From: JAHFOW01 sp046350595
GTDB taxonomy: Bacteria; Planctomycetota; Brocadiia; Brocadiales; Brocadiaceae
Length of the DNA stretch: 23,534 bases
Direction: 5' to 3'
NCBI GenBank assembly: GCA_046350595.1
Contig: JAXMAC010000047.1
Span: 1 to 23,534, forward strand
The notes under the pieces are model-generated. The model worked only from the letters and a program-made list of their open reading frames with translations, did not search any database and was not told the origin of the DNA. The position numbers and the translations under genes were made by a program. Positions 1 to 7,209 of the stretch are shown in pieces (position 1 is the stretch's first letter; the number at the start of each line of letters is the position of its first letter).

Positions 1-118
1 AAAGCTTTCATGATTTCTTTTTTATATTAATCGCAACTTACGGCTATCATTAGTATTTATAGCAATTTATTATTTTCTTAACTTAACACGTATGGGGTAT
101 ATACCAAGGTTATATCCT

Positions 119-323
119 TTCTCTTGTGAAGGATGTAGAGACGCAAGATTTTGCGTCTCTACTTCGGAAAAGACCCTCTCAATTTGATGGCGCACTGCAC
201 GTTGTCAATGCGAGCGTTTGTAGTGACGACTTTAGTCGTCTGGAGTCATTGCGAGAGGAGCGAAGCAATCTTTCCCTCATAAACATACGTCACCTCCTGA
301 TAAGAAGTAAATGGGTTTTGCAG
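119..323 (+). repeat. Mosaic intergenic repeat, copy A
   Basis: This copy shares blocks with copies at 17458-17702 (same orientation) and 5212-5400 (opposite). Shared pieces are 'ttctcttgt', 'ttcggaaaagaccc', 'GTCATTGCGAG...GGAGCGAAGCAATCTTTCCCTCATAAAC' (split here at 245-285), and 'gataagaagta.atggg'. It contains the hairpin module GACGACT-TT-AGTCGTC at 225-240, between direct repeats TGTCAATGCGAG (203-214) and AGTCATTGCGAG (244-255). Unlike the other copies it also carries a perfect 12-bp hairpin at 135-162. It is non-coding and looks like a degenerate MITE-like or REP-like element. Confidence 0.75.
135..162. repeat. Perfect 12-bp hairpin inside repeat A
   Basis: The arms GTAGAGACGCAA (135-146) and TTGCGTCTCTAC (151-162) pair perfectly around the loop GATT. 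Motifs of the form GTAGAGACGC...GCGTCTCTAC are common dispersed intergenic palindromes in several bacterial phyla, so this is probably a second small repeat nested in copy A. It replaces the 'gcgggaagattgc' stretch present in copy C. Confidence 0.7.
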
Positions 324-457
324 GGTACGAACGTAATGTGACCGTAAAAACAGCATAGCTTTATAAGTCTTTATGAATTAAGATAATATACGATTCTCGT
401 TTATTTCAGGTAAAAATATGCTATTACAGAAATTCATGAAATGATTCAGGAATAAAC

Positions 458-949
458 ATGATTATTGACCGATTGGAAAACTGGGATAATTACTTCTCCG
501 GGACAGCGTGGAAATGTGTCTTTGATTTTTTAAGAACTCTCCATCCAGGCGCTGAGGAAAAAGAATACCCATTACAGGGAAATGACGTCTTTGCAAGGGT
601 CATAAGTTATGAAACAAAATCACTGGACACTGCGGTACTTGAAGCGCACCGGAAATACATCGATATTCAGATGATGATAGAGGGTACAGAATGCATAAAA
701 TGGTTTCCTGTCAGCGACCTGAAAGTCGGGATTCCTTATGATACGAAAAAAGACGTTGAATTCTATCACCATCCCCGTTCTTGCCCTGTGCGCGTTGACC
801 TGTGTCCGGAGACATTCATTGCTTTATTTCCCCATGACGCCCACATGACGCAACTGATGTGCGGGAGCATACCGTATGTGGTAAAAAAAGTGGTAGTAAA
901 GGTCAGGAGAGACCTTTTTAAAAGCTTTTTTGGGCATGAAAGCAAATAA
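458..949 (+). CDS. YhcH/YjgK/YiaL family protein (DUF386)
   Basis: A 163-residue cytoplasmic protein of the YhcH/YjgK/YiaL family, a small cupin-like beta fold of about 150 residues. Members often sit beside sugar or sialic-acid catabolism genes, and some bind a metal. The reaction is not settled. Family features visible are the EAHRKYIDIQ block (about 62-71), the PHDAHM block (about 125-130), whose histidines are typical metal ligands, and the terminal KKVVVKV strand (about 143-149). The start ATG has AGGA about 7 bases upstream. No sugar gene lies next to it, so the substrate cannot be inferred. A second ATG-rich frame beginning at 930 overlaps its end and is not credible. Confidence 0.88.
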   Translation: MIIDRLENWDNYFSGTAWKCVFDFLRTLHPGAEEKEYPLQGNDVFARVISYETKSLDTAVLEAHRKYIDIQMMIEGTECIKWFPVSDLKVGIPYDTKKDVEFYHHPRSCPVRVDLCPETFIALFPHDAHMTQLMCGSIPYVVKKVVVKVRRDLFKSFFGHESK

Positions 950-1074
950 AAAGCCAATTTCTCAAATATGCATGGTTAAGGCACGATACAGGTACGATTT
1001 AATAAGAATCAATTTTACCTATGTTTACAATACAAAAACACTTATGAAATTTAGCAAGATAAAGGGATTATATC

Positions 1075-1103
1075 TTGACAATAACTTTTGCTATGCTTAT
1101 ACT
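1075..1103 (+). promoter_or_regulatory. Sigma-70-like promoter upstream of tRNA-Arg and tadA
   Basis: A perfect -35 hexamer TTGACA (1075-1080) is followed after 17 bases by TATACT (1098-1103), 5 of 6 to consensus. It points at tRNA-Arg, whose mature 5' end is about 125 bases downstream. The leader in between holds two small hairpins: CCTTC/GAAGG at 1150-1162 and AGGTTG/CAACCT at 1178-1200. The promoter probably serves tRNA-Arg and tadA, and perhaps the RNA genes beyond. Confidence 0.6.
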
Positions 1104-1233
1104 TGTTGCTTATCAATTCAGATATCTCTGTTGATGTATTCTGTGTATTCCTTCTTCGAAGGTTTCTTGTTGTTTATAGGTTGTGTTTTGAAAGCAACCT
1201 GCGATAATTATCACAAATAAAGAAATACAACGA

Positions 1234-1307
1234 GCGCCCATAGCTCAATTGGATAGAGTCACGGACTACGAATCCGGAGGTTGGAGGTTCAAATCCTCCT
1301 GGGCGCG
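1234..1307 (+). tRNA. tRNA-Arg (anticodon ACG)
   Basis: The cloverleaf can be drawn completely. The acceptor arms GCGCCCA (1234-1240) and TGGGCGC (1300-1306) pair, with discriminator G1307. The D arm is GCTC/GAGT. The anticodon loop is CTACGAA with ACG at 1268-1270. The T arm is GGAGG-TTCAAAT-CCTCC. The outermost anticodon-stem pair is an A-G mismatch (1261/1277). CCA is not encoded. Adenine 34 is the residue that bacterial TadA converts to inosine, and tadA starts 19 bases downstream. Confidence 0.95.
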
Positions 1308-1326
1308 TTTTAAAAACTACACGTTT

Positions 1327-1797
1327 ATGGATAATACTGCGAAAAGTCACGAATATTTTATGAGGCAGGCTATCCTTGAAGCAGAAAAGGCGGTGGAGAA
1401 AGACGAGGTGCCCGTCGGGGCTGTGATAGTCCACGGGAATCGTATTATAGCCCGCGCGCATAACCAACGAGAGATGCTTCAGGATCCTACCGCTCATGCG
1501 GAGATGATCGCAATAACCCAGGCTGCCGCATATTTACAGAGCTGGCGTTTAACGGGCGCAACAATCTATGTGACGCTCGAACCTTGTGCCATGTGCGCCG
1601 GCGCGCTGGTGCAGTCGAGGATTGATACCCTTGTTTATGGGACTGTGGATAAAAAGGCCGGGGCGTGTACTTCAATTATGAACCTTGTGCAGGAACCGCG
1701 GTTTAATCACCGGCTGGAGGTTGTGCCGCACGTCCTTGCTGATGAATGTAAATATATTTTACAAAGGTTTTTTTTAGAAAACTGCCGCAGTAAATAG
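1327..1797 (+). CDS. tadA: tRNA-specific adenosine deaminase TadA
   Basis: TadA deaminates adenosine 34 of tRNA-Arg(ACG) to inosine, so that one tRNA reads CGU, CGC and CGA. The 156-residue product has the full cytidine/deoxycytidylate-deaminase zinc site: H57-A-E59 (E59 is the proton shuttle) and PCAMC with C87 and C90. The length is normal for the family. I start it at ATG 1327 because the longer frame begins inside the tRNA. No clear ribosome binding site precedes this ATG; only 19 bases separate it from the tRNA, so translation may depend on processing of the shared transcript. A general zinc nucleoside deaminase is possible, but the tRNA neighbour and sequence favour TadA. Confidence 0.93.
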   Translation: MDNTAKSHEYFMRQAILEAEKAVEKDEVPVGAVIVHGNRIIARAHNQREMLQDPTAHAEMIAITQAAAYLQSWRLTGATIYVTLEPCAMCAGALVQSRIDTLVYGTVDKKAGACTSIMNLVQEPRFNHRLEVVPHVLADECKYILQRFFLENCRSK

Positions 1798-1897
1798 CGC
1801 TTTAAATTGTGGTATTTACTGTAAATAGATGTTTTTGAATGTCTGCGGTCGGGGGGCGAATCATGTTAGCTGGCATGTGTTATTGTTAATAAAAACA

Positions 1898-1989
1898 GGA
1901 GAGGTGCCAGAGTGGTTGATCGGGACGGTCTCGAAAACCGTTTCCCGCTTAAAAGCGGGACGTGGGTTCGAATCCCACCCTCTCCGCCA
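1898..1989 (+). tRNA. tRNA-Ser (anticodon CGA)
   Basis: The acceptor arms GGAGAGG (1898-1904) and CCTCTCC (1979-1985) pair, with discriminator G1986 and an encoded CCA at 1987-1989. The anticodon stem ACGGT/ACCGT encloses the loop CTCGAAA, giving CGA, which reads UCG. The long class II variable arm CCCGCT/AGCGGG is present, as expected for serine. The T arm is GTGGG-TTCGAAT-CCCAC. Confidence 0.96.
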
Positions 1990-2067
1990 GTTTGCAAAGT
2001 AAGTAGAGTAAGAATAAAGAGAGTTATAGTTGCTGAAGTTCGAAAGATATAAAGCCAGTATATAAAT

Positions 2068-2097
2068 CTTGCAGCTTCGCAAGTGTATCGTTTTTTT
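2068..2097 (+). terminator. Weak hairpin plus T-run between the two tRNA-Ser genes
   Basis: CTTGC (2068-2072) and GCAAG (2079-2083) can form a 5-bp stem, followed after about 7 bases by seven or eight T residues. The stem is short and the T-run is displaced, so this may be a partial terminator or nothing. It lies just before tRNA-Ser(GGA). Confidence 0.25.
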
Positions 2098-2099
2098 CA

Positions 2100-2192
2100 G
2101 GAGAGGTGTCAGAGAGGCCGAATGAGCGCGCTTGGAAAGCGCGTATACCGACAAAATCGGTATCGCGGGTTCGACTCCCGCCCTCTCCGCCA
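2100..2192 (+). tRNA. tRNA-Ser (anticodon GGA)
   Basis: The acceptor arms GGAGAGG (2100-2106) and CCTCTCC (2182-2188) pair, with discriminator G2189 and an encoded CCA at 2190-2192. The anticodon stem CGCGC/GCGCG encloses TTGGAAA, giving GGA, which reads UCC and UCU. The long variable arm TACCGA/TCGGTA marks it as class II. The SRP RNA begins about 10 bases after the CCA, so the two are probably made as one transcript and then cut apart. Confidence 0.96.
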
Positions 2193-2202
2193 GTTTTTTA
2201 TC

Positions 2203-2473
2203 GGCCGTGCTAGATGGGGAGCTAGCGGTTCCCTGTAACCTGCAACCCGCTACAGCAGGATCGATCACTTTTCAGAGGGCCTTCGGACTATTAGTTCTGT
2301 TAATGTAAGGGGTGTTGATGGCCGGACCTCATGCAATAGGAGATATTACGAACCTGGTCAGGTGCGGAAGCAAGCAGCCATAAGTACTTGTCCCTATGTG
2401 CCGTGAGTAATTCTGGTCTGAGCTTCCAGCATTAATAATCTAATAGAAAGAGGAACGAAAAAAGCGCACGGCC
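2203..2473 (+). ncRNA. ffs: Signal recognition particle RNA, large (Alu-containing) type
   Basis: This is the RNA scaffold of the signal recognition particle, which binds Ffh. The universal S-domain tip is present at about 2356-2386: GGTCAGG, a GGAA tetraloop, then AAGCAGCC. The closing pair next to the tetraloop is G-C where most bacteria have C-G (TGC-GGAA-GCA instead of TCC-GGAA-GGA), a compensatory change. The 5' part from 2203 matches the Alu domain of the Bacillus-type RNA (GCTAGatGGGGAGcTAGCGGT and CCCTGTAACCTGCAACCCGCT). The ends close with a perfect 8-bp helix, GGCCGTGC (2203-2210) with GCACGGCC (2466-2473). The length of 271 equals that of the Bacillus subtilis scRNA. It ends 37 bases before dnaX. 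Confidence 0.93.
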
Positions 2474-2510
2474 TTATATTGACATAATAAAAATACGAGG
2501 TGGATGGCTA

Positions 2511-4178
2511 ATGTCTTATGTTGTTCTGGCGAGGAGATATCGTCCTCAAACCTTTGAGGATATAGTTGGGCAAGGACCTATTGTAACAACTATGAGGAAT
2601 GCCATTCGAACCAATAGGGTTGCCCACGCATATTTATTTGCCGGTCCCCGGGGAGTTGGCAAGACATCAATGGCCAGGATTCTATCGAAGGCCCTCAATT
2701 GCCAGCACGGACCCACTGACACACCCTGCAATATCTGCGATATTTGCCGATGCATTACCGAGGGGAATGATATGGATGTCATGGAAATTGACGGGGCATC
2801 CAATCGCGGTATCGATGAGGTAAGAAATATCCGGCAAAATGTAAATTATGCGCCATCGCGGGCTCATTATAAAATTTATATTATAGACGAAGTCCACATG
2901 CTCACCCGTGAGGCATTTAACGCCTTACTCAAGACACTTGAAGAGCCGCCGCCCCACGTTAAGTTTATTTTCGCCACAACTGCTGCGAACCGGCTCCCGG
3001 AAACTGTTCAATCCCGTTGTCAGCGTTTTGATTTCAAACACATTTCTCTACAGGATATCGAAAAACGTCTCCAGGATATTTGCCAAACTGAAGGGGTGCA
3101 GGTAGACACACCAACCCTCCACATGATAGCCAGATACGCCAGGGGTGGTTTAAGGGATTCGCAATCGGTTCTGGACCAACTTCTTTCTTTCCGCAGGGAT
3201 AAAATATCCCCGGAGGATGTAACCTTTGTTCTTGGCTGTGTCGAAGAAGATAAGATATTGAACATATTCGAGAGCTTTGTAAAAAAAGACGTAGCAACTG
3301 CCCTGAGGATTATTGATGATATTTTAAACGAAGGAAAGACTCCGGGAGAATTTGTTGATCAGGTGCTTTCGTGCCTGAGAGACCTACTGATCTTTTCTTC
3401 CTGTGGTCAGGAAGCGCCCTGGATGGAATTTAGCGCCTCCCTGATTCAACGATTTGGAAAGTCTTTTTCCCAGGATACCTTACTTTATATGATACAAATA
3501 CTTTCAGACACAAGGATGCGGACAACCGACGCGTTTTTACAGCGTATTTTACTTGAAATGGCCATAATCAAGATAAGCCGGCTGGAATCGGTTCGCTCTT
3601 TAAGCGAAATTTCCGAAATGGTTGCAGCGCTGGAAAGCAGGTTTTCGAATTTAACTATTAATCCATCAGGAAAAAGCGAAGAAAAGGCAGGTCCCGCAAT
3701 TGCCGTTGCTCAGCCGGTAGTATCTGAATCGGCACCAGCCATGTACGATGAGGAATTAAAAGAAAACGTTGTCCCGGAAATTCACCATGATGAAAAAGGC
3801 GCGTGGGAAAATATCCTTCTTAAGATTCAGGGAAAGAAGAAATCCACATGGGCGCTTTTGCGGGAGGCTCGATTTGCCGGATTCAAAGATGGGGAGATGA
3901 CGATTGAATTCCCCGCTCATTATTCTTTTCACAAGGAAAAACTTGATCAGATTGACGAAAGAGGCCTGATAGAACGGTGCGCAAGCGAAGTATTCCAGGG
4001 TAATGTAAAGCTCAAACTCGTAATATCAAAAAATGTGAGCGGCGAAAAAAGCAGACCTCACCCGAATATAAGCAGGAGTCCTTCTGAACAACCGGCGGTC
4101 GATTCATCTGTTACAGAACCGGCGGTGAAGAAAACACTCGAGTTGTTTGGCGGTCAAGTTATCAAGGTAAATAAATAA
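2511..4178 (+). CDS. dnaX: DNA polymerase III subunits gamma/tau
   Basis: DnaX is the ATPase of the clamp loader, which places the beta clamp on DNA and couples polymerase to helicase. The 555-residue product has Walker A GPRGVGKT (45-52), the DnaX zinc knuckle with cysteines 64, 73, 76 and 79, Walker B with DEVH (126-129), and the SRC arginine-finger motif (168-170). Past residue about 370 the sequence is less conserved and linker-like, followed by a tau-like C-terminal region (about 430-515). The start has GAGGTGG 8 bases upstream. It heads an operon with ybaB and recR; the ybaB ribosome binding site touches the dnaX stop. A short A-rich slippery run exists but does not give a plausible gamma form. 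Confidence 0.97.
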   Translation: MSYVVLARRYRPQTFEDIVGQGPIVTTMRNAIRTNRVAHAYLFAGPRGVGKTSMARILSKALNCQHGPTDTPCNICDICRCITEGNDMDVMEIDGASNRGIDEVRNIRQNVNYAPSRAHYKIYIIDEVHMLTREAFNALLKTLEEPPPHVKFIFATTAANRLPETVQSRCQRFDFKHISLQDIEKRLQDICQTEGVQVDTPTLHMIARYARGGLRDSQSVLDQLLSFRRDKISPEDVTFVLGCVEEDKILNIFESFVKKDVATALRIIDDILNEGKTPGEFVDQVLSCLRDLLIFSSCGQEAPWMEFSASLIQRFGKSFSQDTLLYMIQILSDTRMRTTDAFLQRILLEMAIIKISRLESVRSLSEISEMVAALESRFSNLTINPSGKSEEKAGPAIAVAQPVVSESAPAMYDEELKENVVPEIHHDEKGAWENILLKIQGKKKSTWALLREARFAGFKDGEMTIEFPAHYSFHKEKLDQIDERGLIERCASEVFQGNVKLKLVISKNVSGEKSRPHPNISRSPSEQPAVDSSVTEPAVKKTLELFGGQVIKVNK

Positions 4179-4193
4179 GGAGGTTAATATATT

Positions 4194-4547
4194 ATGAAGG
4201 GCATGGGTAATATATCGGAAATGATGAAACAGGTGCAGAAGCAGGCACAGAAAATGCAAAAACAGATGGAAGAACTTCAAAATGATTTGAAGGAGCGCGT
4301 CGTCGAAGCCAGCTCCGGCGGTGGAATGGTCACGGTACACATGAATGGAAAGCAGGAGATGCTTTCTATTAAGATCGATCCGGAAGTGGTGGATCCCAAT
4401 GACGTACCGATGCTTGAGGACCTTATTCTTTCGGCAGTTTCACAGGCAATGAAAAAATCACAGGAATTATACCAGGCAGAGATGGGAAAAGTTACCGGCG
4501 GATTAAATGTTCCCGGCATGCCAGGGATGTTTGGCGGCGGGATGTAG
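4194..4547 (+). CDS. ybaB: YbaB/EbfC family nucleoid-associated protein
   Basis: A 117-residue DNA-binding protein of the YbaB/EbfC family. Members form a dimer with pincer-like helices and act on nucleoid structure or gene regulation; a link to RecR-dependent repair has been proposed because the genes travel together. The sequence has the typical opening amphipathic helix rich in M, Q and K (about 5-35), the central strands with VVEASSGGGMVTV, the KIDPEVVDP segment, and a Gly/Met-rich tail (GMPGMFGGGM). A strong ribosome binding site GGAGG (4179-4183) overlaps the end of dnaX. A second ATG three codons in could also serve. Confidence 0.95.
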   Translation: MKGMGNISEMMKQVQKQAQKMQKQMEELQNDLKERVVEASSGGGMVTVHMNGKQEMLSIKIDPEVVDPNDVPMLEDLILSAVSQAMKKSQELYQAEMGKVTGGLNVPGMPGMFGGGM

Positions 4548-4599
4548 TGTTGGGAGTAAACGGTGTTTGCTGTAATAACTAACAGGAGAGGTTTTTGCC

Positions 4600-5208
4600 T
4601 TGATTGCTTATCCACAATCGGTAGTTAAACTTATTAATGAATTTGAAAAATTGCCAGGTATAGGGCAAAAGACCGCAGAGCGTCTGGCATGTTATATTTT
4701 GAAACAATCTCCGGAAGAGGCTATGCAGCTTGCTTATGCCATTCGGGACGTGAAAAAACTTATCAAGACATGTTCGGTATGTTTCAACGTTTCGGAAAAT
4801 AATCCGTGCCACATTTGCAACAACGGAAACAGGGATGTTTCCACGATCTGCGTTGTTGAACAACTCGCAGACCTTCTGACGGTTGAGAAGACGGGTAAGT
4901 ATCATGGCCTTTATCATGTACTTCAGGGGCATATTTCTCCATTAGAGAACATAACGCCAGAATCTTTAACTATTGAAAAACTTTTACAACGGGTGAAAGA
5001 AAATCATGTTAAAGAAGTTATCATGGCAACAAATTTGAATATGGAAGGCGATGCTACGGCTTTGTATGTTCATAAAAAGTTGTCTTTACTAGGAGTACGG
5101 GTTACAAGGCTTGCCCGTGGATTGCCGACGGGAAGTTATCTTGAATATGCAAATACTGCTATGGTTGCAGACGCCATGAGCGGTAGAAATGAAATGATGG
5201 TTTCTTAA
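4600..5208 (+). CDS. recR: Recombination protein RecR
   Basis: RecR works with RecO (and RecF) to load RecA at gaps covered by single-strand binding protein. The 202-residue product has the helix-hairpin-helix LPGIGQKTAERLA (about 18-30), a C4 zinc finger with C58, C61, C70 and C73, and a Toprim domain (about 80-175) ending in the conserved RLARGLPTGSYLEYAN region. The start is TTG: GGAGAGG lies about 8 bases upstream and no ATG is near, so the rare start codon is well supported. It closes the dnaX-ybaB-recR operon. A repeat element begins directly after its stop. Confidence 0.96.
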   Translation: MIAYPQSVVKLINEFEKLPGIGQKTAERLACYILKQSPEEAMQLAYAIRDVKKLIKTCSVCFNVSENNPCHICNNGNRDVSTICVVEQLADLLTVEKTGKYHGLYHVLQGHISPLENITPESLTIEKLLQRVKENHVKEVIMATNLNMEGDATALYVHKKLSLLGVRVTRLARGLPTGSYLEYANTAMVADAMSGRNEMMVS

Positions 5209-5211
5209 TAT

Positions 5212-5400
5212 AGTATTACTCTGTAAAAACCTCTGTAAGTTTTTCACGGTCCCATGTACTTCTTATCGGGAGGTGAAGTTTGTTTATGAGGAAAGAGTTC
5301 GCTCCGCTCGCAATGACAACGTGCTGTGTGCCATCAAAGAGCATAGTAAGTGTCATTGCGAGGGTCTTTTTCGAAGCAATCTTCCCTTTTCATAAAGAAG
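5212..5400 (-). repeat. Mosaic intergenic repeat, copy B
   Basis: Read on the minus strand, this copy matches 17458-17702: 'GGGAAGATTGCTTCG', 'GTCATTGCGAG', 'GAGCGGAGCGAA', 'ATAAACAAACTTCACCTCC', and at its far end 'GTAATACTATA'. Compared with that copy it lacks one 41-bp unit. Where copy C has CTCGCAATGACA twice, with a hairpin module between, copy B has it once (5307-5318). The element begins four bases after the recR stop. The rest of the 314-base gap to rpoN (5401-5522) shows nothing else recognisable except the rpoN ribosome binding site. Confidence 0.8.
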
Positions 5401-5522
5401 AATTAGTTGCGGCGTAGCTGCGCTATGAATAATCTGTAGTAGTGTAGCCCGGCCAAAGTCCTCCTTTTTTTGATTCATCTGGTTATGAAGTTAAAGTTGT
5501 TTTTTACGGAAGGTGATGTTTC

Positions 5523-6968
5523 ATGAAAATGCAGTCGTATTTATTACCACAACTTCAACAAAAAATGAAGTTGTCTCCTCAAATCATTCAATCGATTGAG
5601 ATTTTGCAGTTGCCGCTCTTAGCCCTTGTTGAGCATGTACAGCAGGAACTGGCAGAAAATCCCGTCCTCGATGAGGTAGTAGACGAGAAGAAGGATGAAA
5701 ATGCCGGAGAAGGAGACGAGACTGCCCGGCTTTCAGAAAGCGAAAATGCTGCGCCGGTGGATGAATTGGACAAACTGGGCGAAATTGCTGAGGATTGGCG
5801 CGATTATTATTCACAAACAACCGTTAGAAGAAATAACTACCTGGAAGAGCGTGATCAGAAGCAGGAAGCGCTGGAAAATACGGCTGCCAAGCCAATGTCC
5901 CTTCATGACTATTTAATGGGGCAACTGTCATTGATAGATATACCGCCTCGTCTTGTCGAGACATGCGAAAATATTATTTATTCTATTGATAAAACAGGTT
6001 ATCTCGCCAGTCCCCTCGAAGAAATTATGCAGTCCCTGGAAAAACCCCTCCCTCTCGAAGATGTTAAGGAATCCTTGCGGATTATTCAGTCCCTGGAACC
6101 GCCCGGCGTAGGGGCCAGAAACCTCCAGGAATGTTTAATACTACAACTGGACAAACGAGACCCAAACTACCCGTTGATGAGGGAATTGCTCCTCCATCAC
6201 CTGGAAGATATTGAAATGAGAAAGTATCCGATGATAGCCAAAAAAACGGGATACAGCCTGGATGTAATCAAAAAACAGGTAGAGTTTATCCGCACATTGA
6301 ATCCCAAGCCAGGATCTATTTTCTGTGACGAAACAATTCCGTATGTTGTTCCGGAAGTAAAGGTAGAATATATTGATGGAAAATATGAGGTATTTCTGAT
6401 CGATAACGCAAATCTTCCCCATTTGCATATCAGTTCTTTTTATAAAAGGTTTCTCGGAGAAAATGGCGCTGATACCACGACTCGCCAGTACATCCAGAAG
6501 AAAATCGAATCGGCAAAATGGCTTATTGACGCTATAGAACAGAGACGAAGCACCCTGTATAAGATTGCGTGCAAGATTGTCGAATTGCAAAAGGGTTTTC
6601 TGGACGAAGGAATTCATCGCCTTCGGACACTTAAGATGCAGGATGTCGCAGACATAGTCGGGGTGCATGTTTCCACGGTCAGCCGCGCCATTGCCCATAA
6701 ATATATCCAGACGCCGCAGGGTATATTTGAGATGAAGTTTTTCTTTACCGGCGGTTTTCAGAACGTGGATGGCACCATGGAATCATGGGAGTCTATCAGG
6801 CAGAAGCTTTCAGATATTGTTGCAAAAGAAGACAAGTCCGGTCCGCTGAGCGATGAGGAAGTCGCAGATAAGTTACGCGCATCGGGTGTCGATATAGCCC
6901 GAAGGACAGTTACAAAATATCGTCGTATCATGAAGATACCATCTTCGAGACAAAGGAGGGAATATTAA
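5523..6968 (+). CDS. rpoN: RNA polymerase sigma-54 factor
   Basis: Sigma-54 directs RNA polymerase to -24/-12 promoters and needs AAA+ enhancer-binding proteins to melt DNA. The 481-residue product has all regions. Region I (about 1-48) is rich in L and Q for activator contact. An acidic region II (about 50-85) follows, then the core-binding domain (about 120-310). A helix-turn-helix begins at M372, and the RpoN box ARRTVTKYR lies at 459-467, which reads the -24 element. GGAAGGTGA precedes the start. The small lipoprotein gene begins at the base after the stop. The usual neighbours hpf and lptB are absent here. No sigma-54 promoter was recognised in the window. Confidence 0.97.
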   Translation: MKMQSYLLPQLQQKMKLSPQIIQSIEILQLPLLALVEHVQQELAENPVLDEVVDEKKDENAGEGDETARLSESENAAPVDELDKLGEIAEDWRDYYSQTTVRRNNYLEERDQKQEALENTAAKPMSLHDYLMGQLSLIDIPPRLVETCENIIYSIDKTGYLASPLEEIMQSLEKPLPLEDVKESLRIIQSLEPPGVGARNLQECLILQLDKRDPNYPLMRELLLHHLEDIEMRKYPMIAKKTGYSLDVIKKQVEFIRTLNPKPGSIFCDETIPYVVPEVKVEYIDGKYEVFLIDNANLPHLHISSFYKRFLGENGADTTTRQYIQKKIESAKWLIDAIEQRRSTLYKIACKIVELQKGFLDEGIHRLRTLKMQDVADIVGVHVSTVSRAIAHKYIQTPQGIFEMKFFFTGGFQNVDGTMESWESIRQKLSDIVAKEDKSGPLSDEEVADKLRASGVDIARRTVTKYRRIMKIPSSRQRREY

Positions 6969-7175
6969 GTGAGACGGGAAAAAAACATAATACCTATCAT
7001 CCTTTTAATTATGAGCGCAATCGCTCTTTTTCCTTTAGTGGGTTGTTCTGCAACGGACAAATATCATAACAAAAGAAAAATGGATACTGTTGAAAAGGAC
7101 ATTGACGCTGTTCATAAGGACATTGATAGTGTCCTGGGTCTTGATGAACCCTCCCCTTTGTTAGAAAAAGAATAG
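6969..7175 (+). CDS. Small predicted lipoprotein
   Basis: A 68-residue protein that I do not recognise. It starts with GTG directly after the rpoN stop, with a strong AAAGGAGGG at 6952-6960 lying inside the end of rpoN, so the two are translationally linked. Residues 1-26 form a lipoprotein signal: RRE at the N-terminus, a hydrophobic stretch, and the lipobox LVGC, with cleavage before the cysteine. The mature part is only about 43 residues, charged and probably helical, with an imperfect repeat DTVEKDIDAVHKDIDSV (heptad-like). It would be membrane-anchored outside the cytoplasm. Function unknown. Confidence 0.7.
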   Translation: MRREKNIIPIILLIMSAIALFPLVGCSATDKYHNKRKMDTVEKDIDAVHKDIDSVLGLDEPSPLLEKE

Positions 7176-7191
7176 ACTTACAGGTTGATTT

Positions 7192-7209
7192 CCCCTCTAA
7201 AAAGAGGGG
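7192..7209 (+). terminator. Hairpin after the rpoN-lipoprotein unit
   Basis: CCCCTCT (7192-7198) and AGAGGGG (7203-7209) form a perfect 7-bp stem with an AAAA loop, 16 bases after the lipoprotein stop. The following bases (TTGTGTAAAATTT) are only moderately T-rich, so it is a weak intrinsic terminator at best. It could also be a small dispersed repeat. Confidence 0.35.

Larger units (their letters stand above)
1..457. other. Gene-free, repeat-rich left end
   Basis: I see no credible gene here. Bases 1-118 are AT-rich with no recognisable motif apart from a short palindrome around the 'ggtatatacc' near 96. Bases 119-323 are a mosaic repeat (listed separately). Bases 324-457 lead into the YhcH-family gene; they contain AT-rich stretches but no promoter I would defend. 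An open frame at 126-341 runs through the repeat and is not protein-like. Confidence 0.6.

Noticed and set aside
126..341. Open frame of 71 residues at the left end
   Set aside because: It lies inside mosaic repeat A, includes a perfect hairpin, and the translated sequence is not protein-like.
930..1220. Open frame of 96 residues after the YhcH-family gene
   Set aside because: It overlaps the end of that gene, contains the strong promoter at 1075, and has no ribosome binding site or family features.
1813..1827. Small palindrome TATTTAC-T-GTAAATA after tadA
   Set aside because: It is short and AT-rich, with no link to a promoter or terminator. It may be chance.
1861..2268. Minus-strand open frame of 135 residues
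   Set aside because: It is antisense to two tRNA genes and the start of the SRP RNA. Such frames are a common mis-annotation.
3281..3287. A-AAA-AAA slippery run in dnaX that might give a gamma form by -1 frameshift
   Set aside because: The shifted frame stops after about nine codons, giving about 268 residues. That would lack domain III, which is needed for clamp loader assembly.
6141..6698. Minus-strand open frame of 185 residues in rpoN
   Set aside because: It is a shadow of the sigma-54 gene, with no ribosome binding site or recognisable domain.
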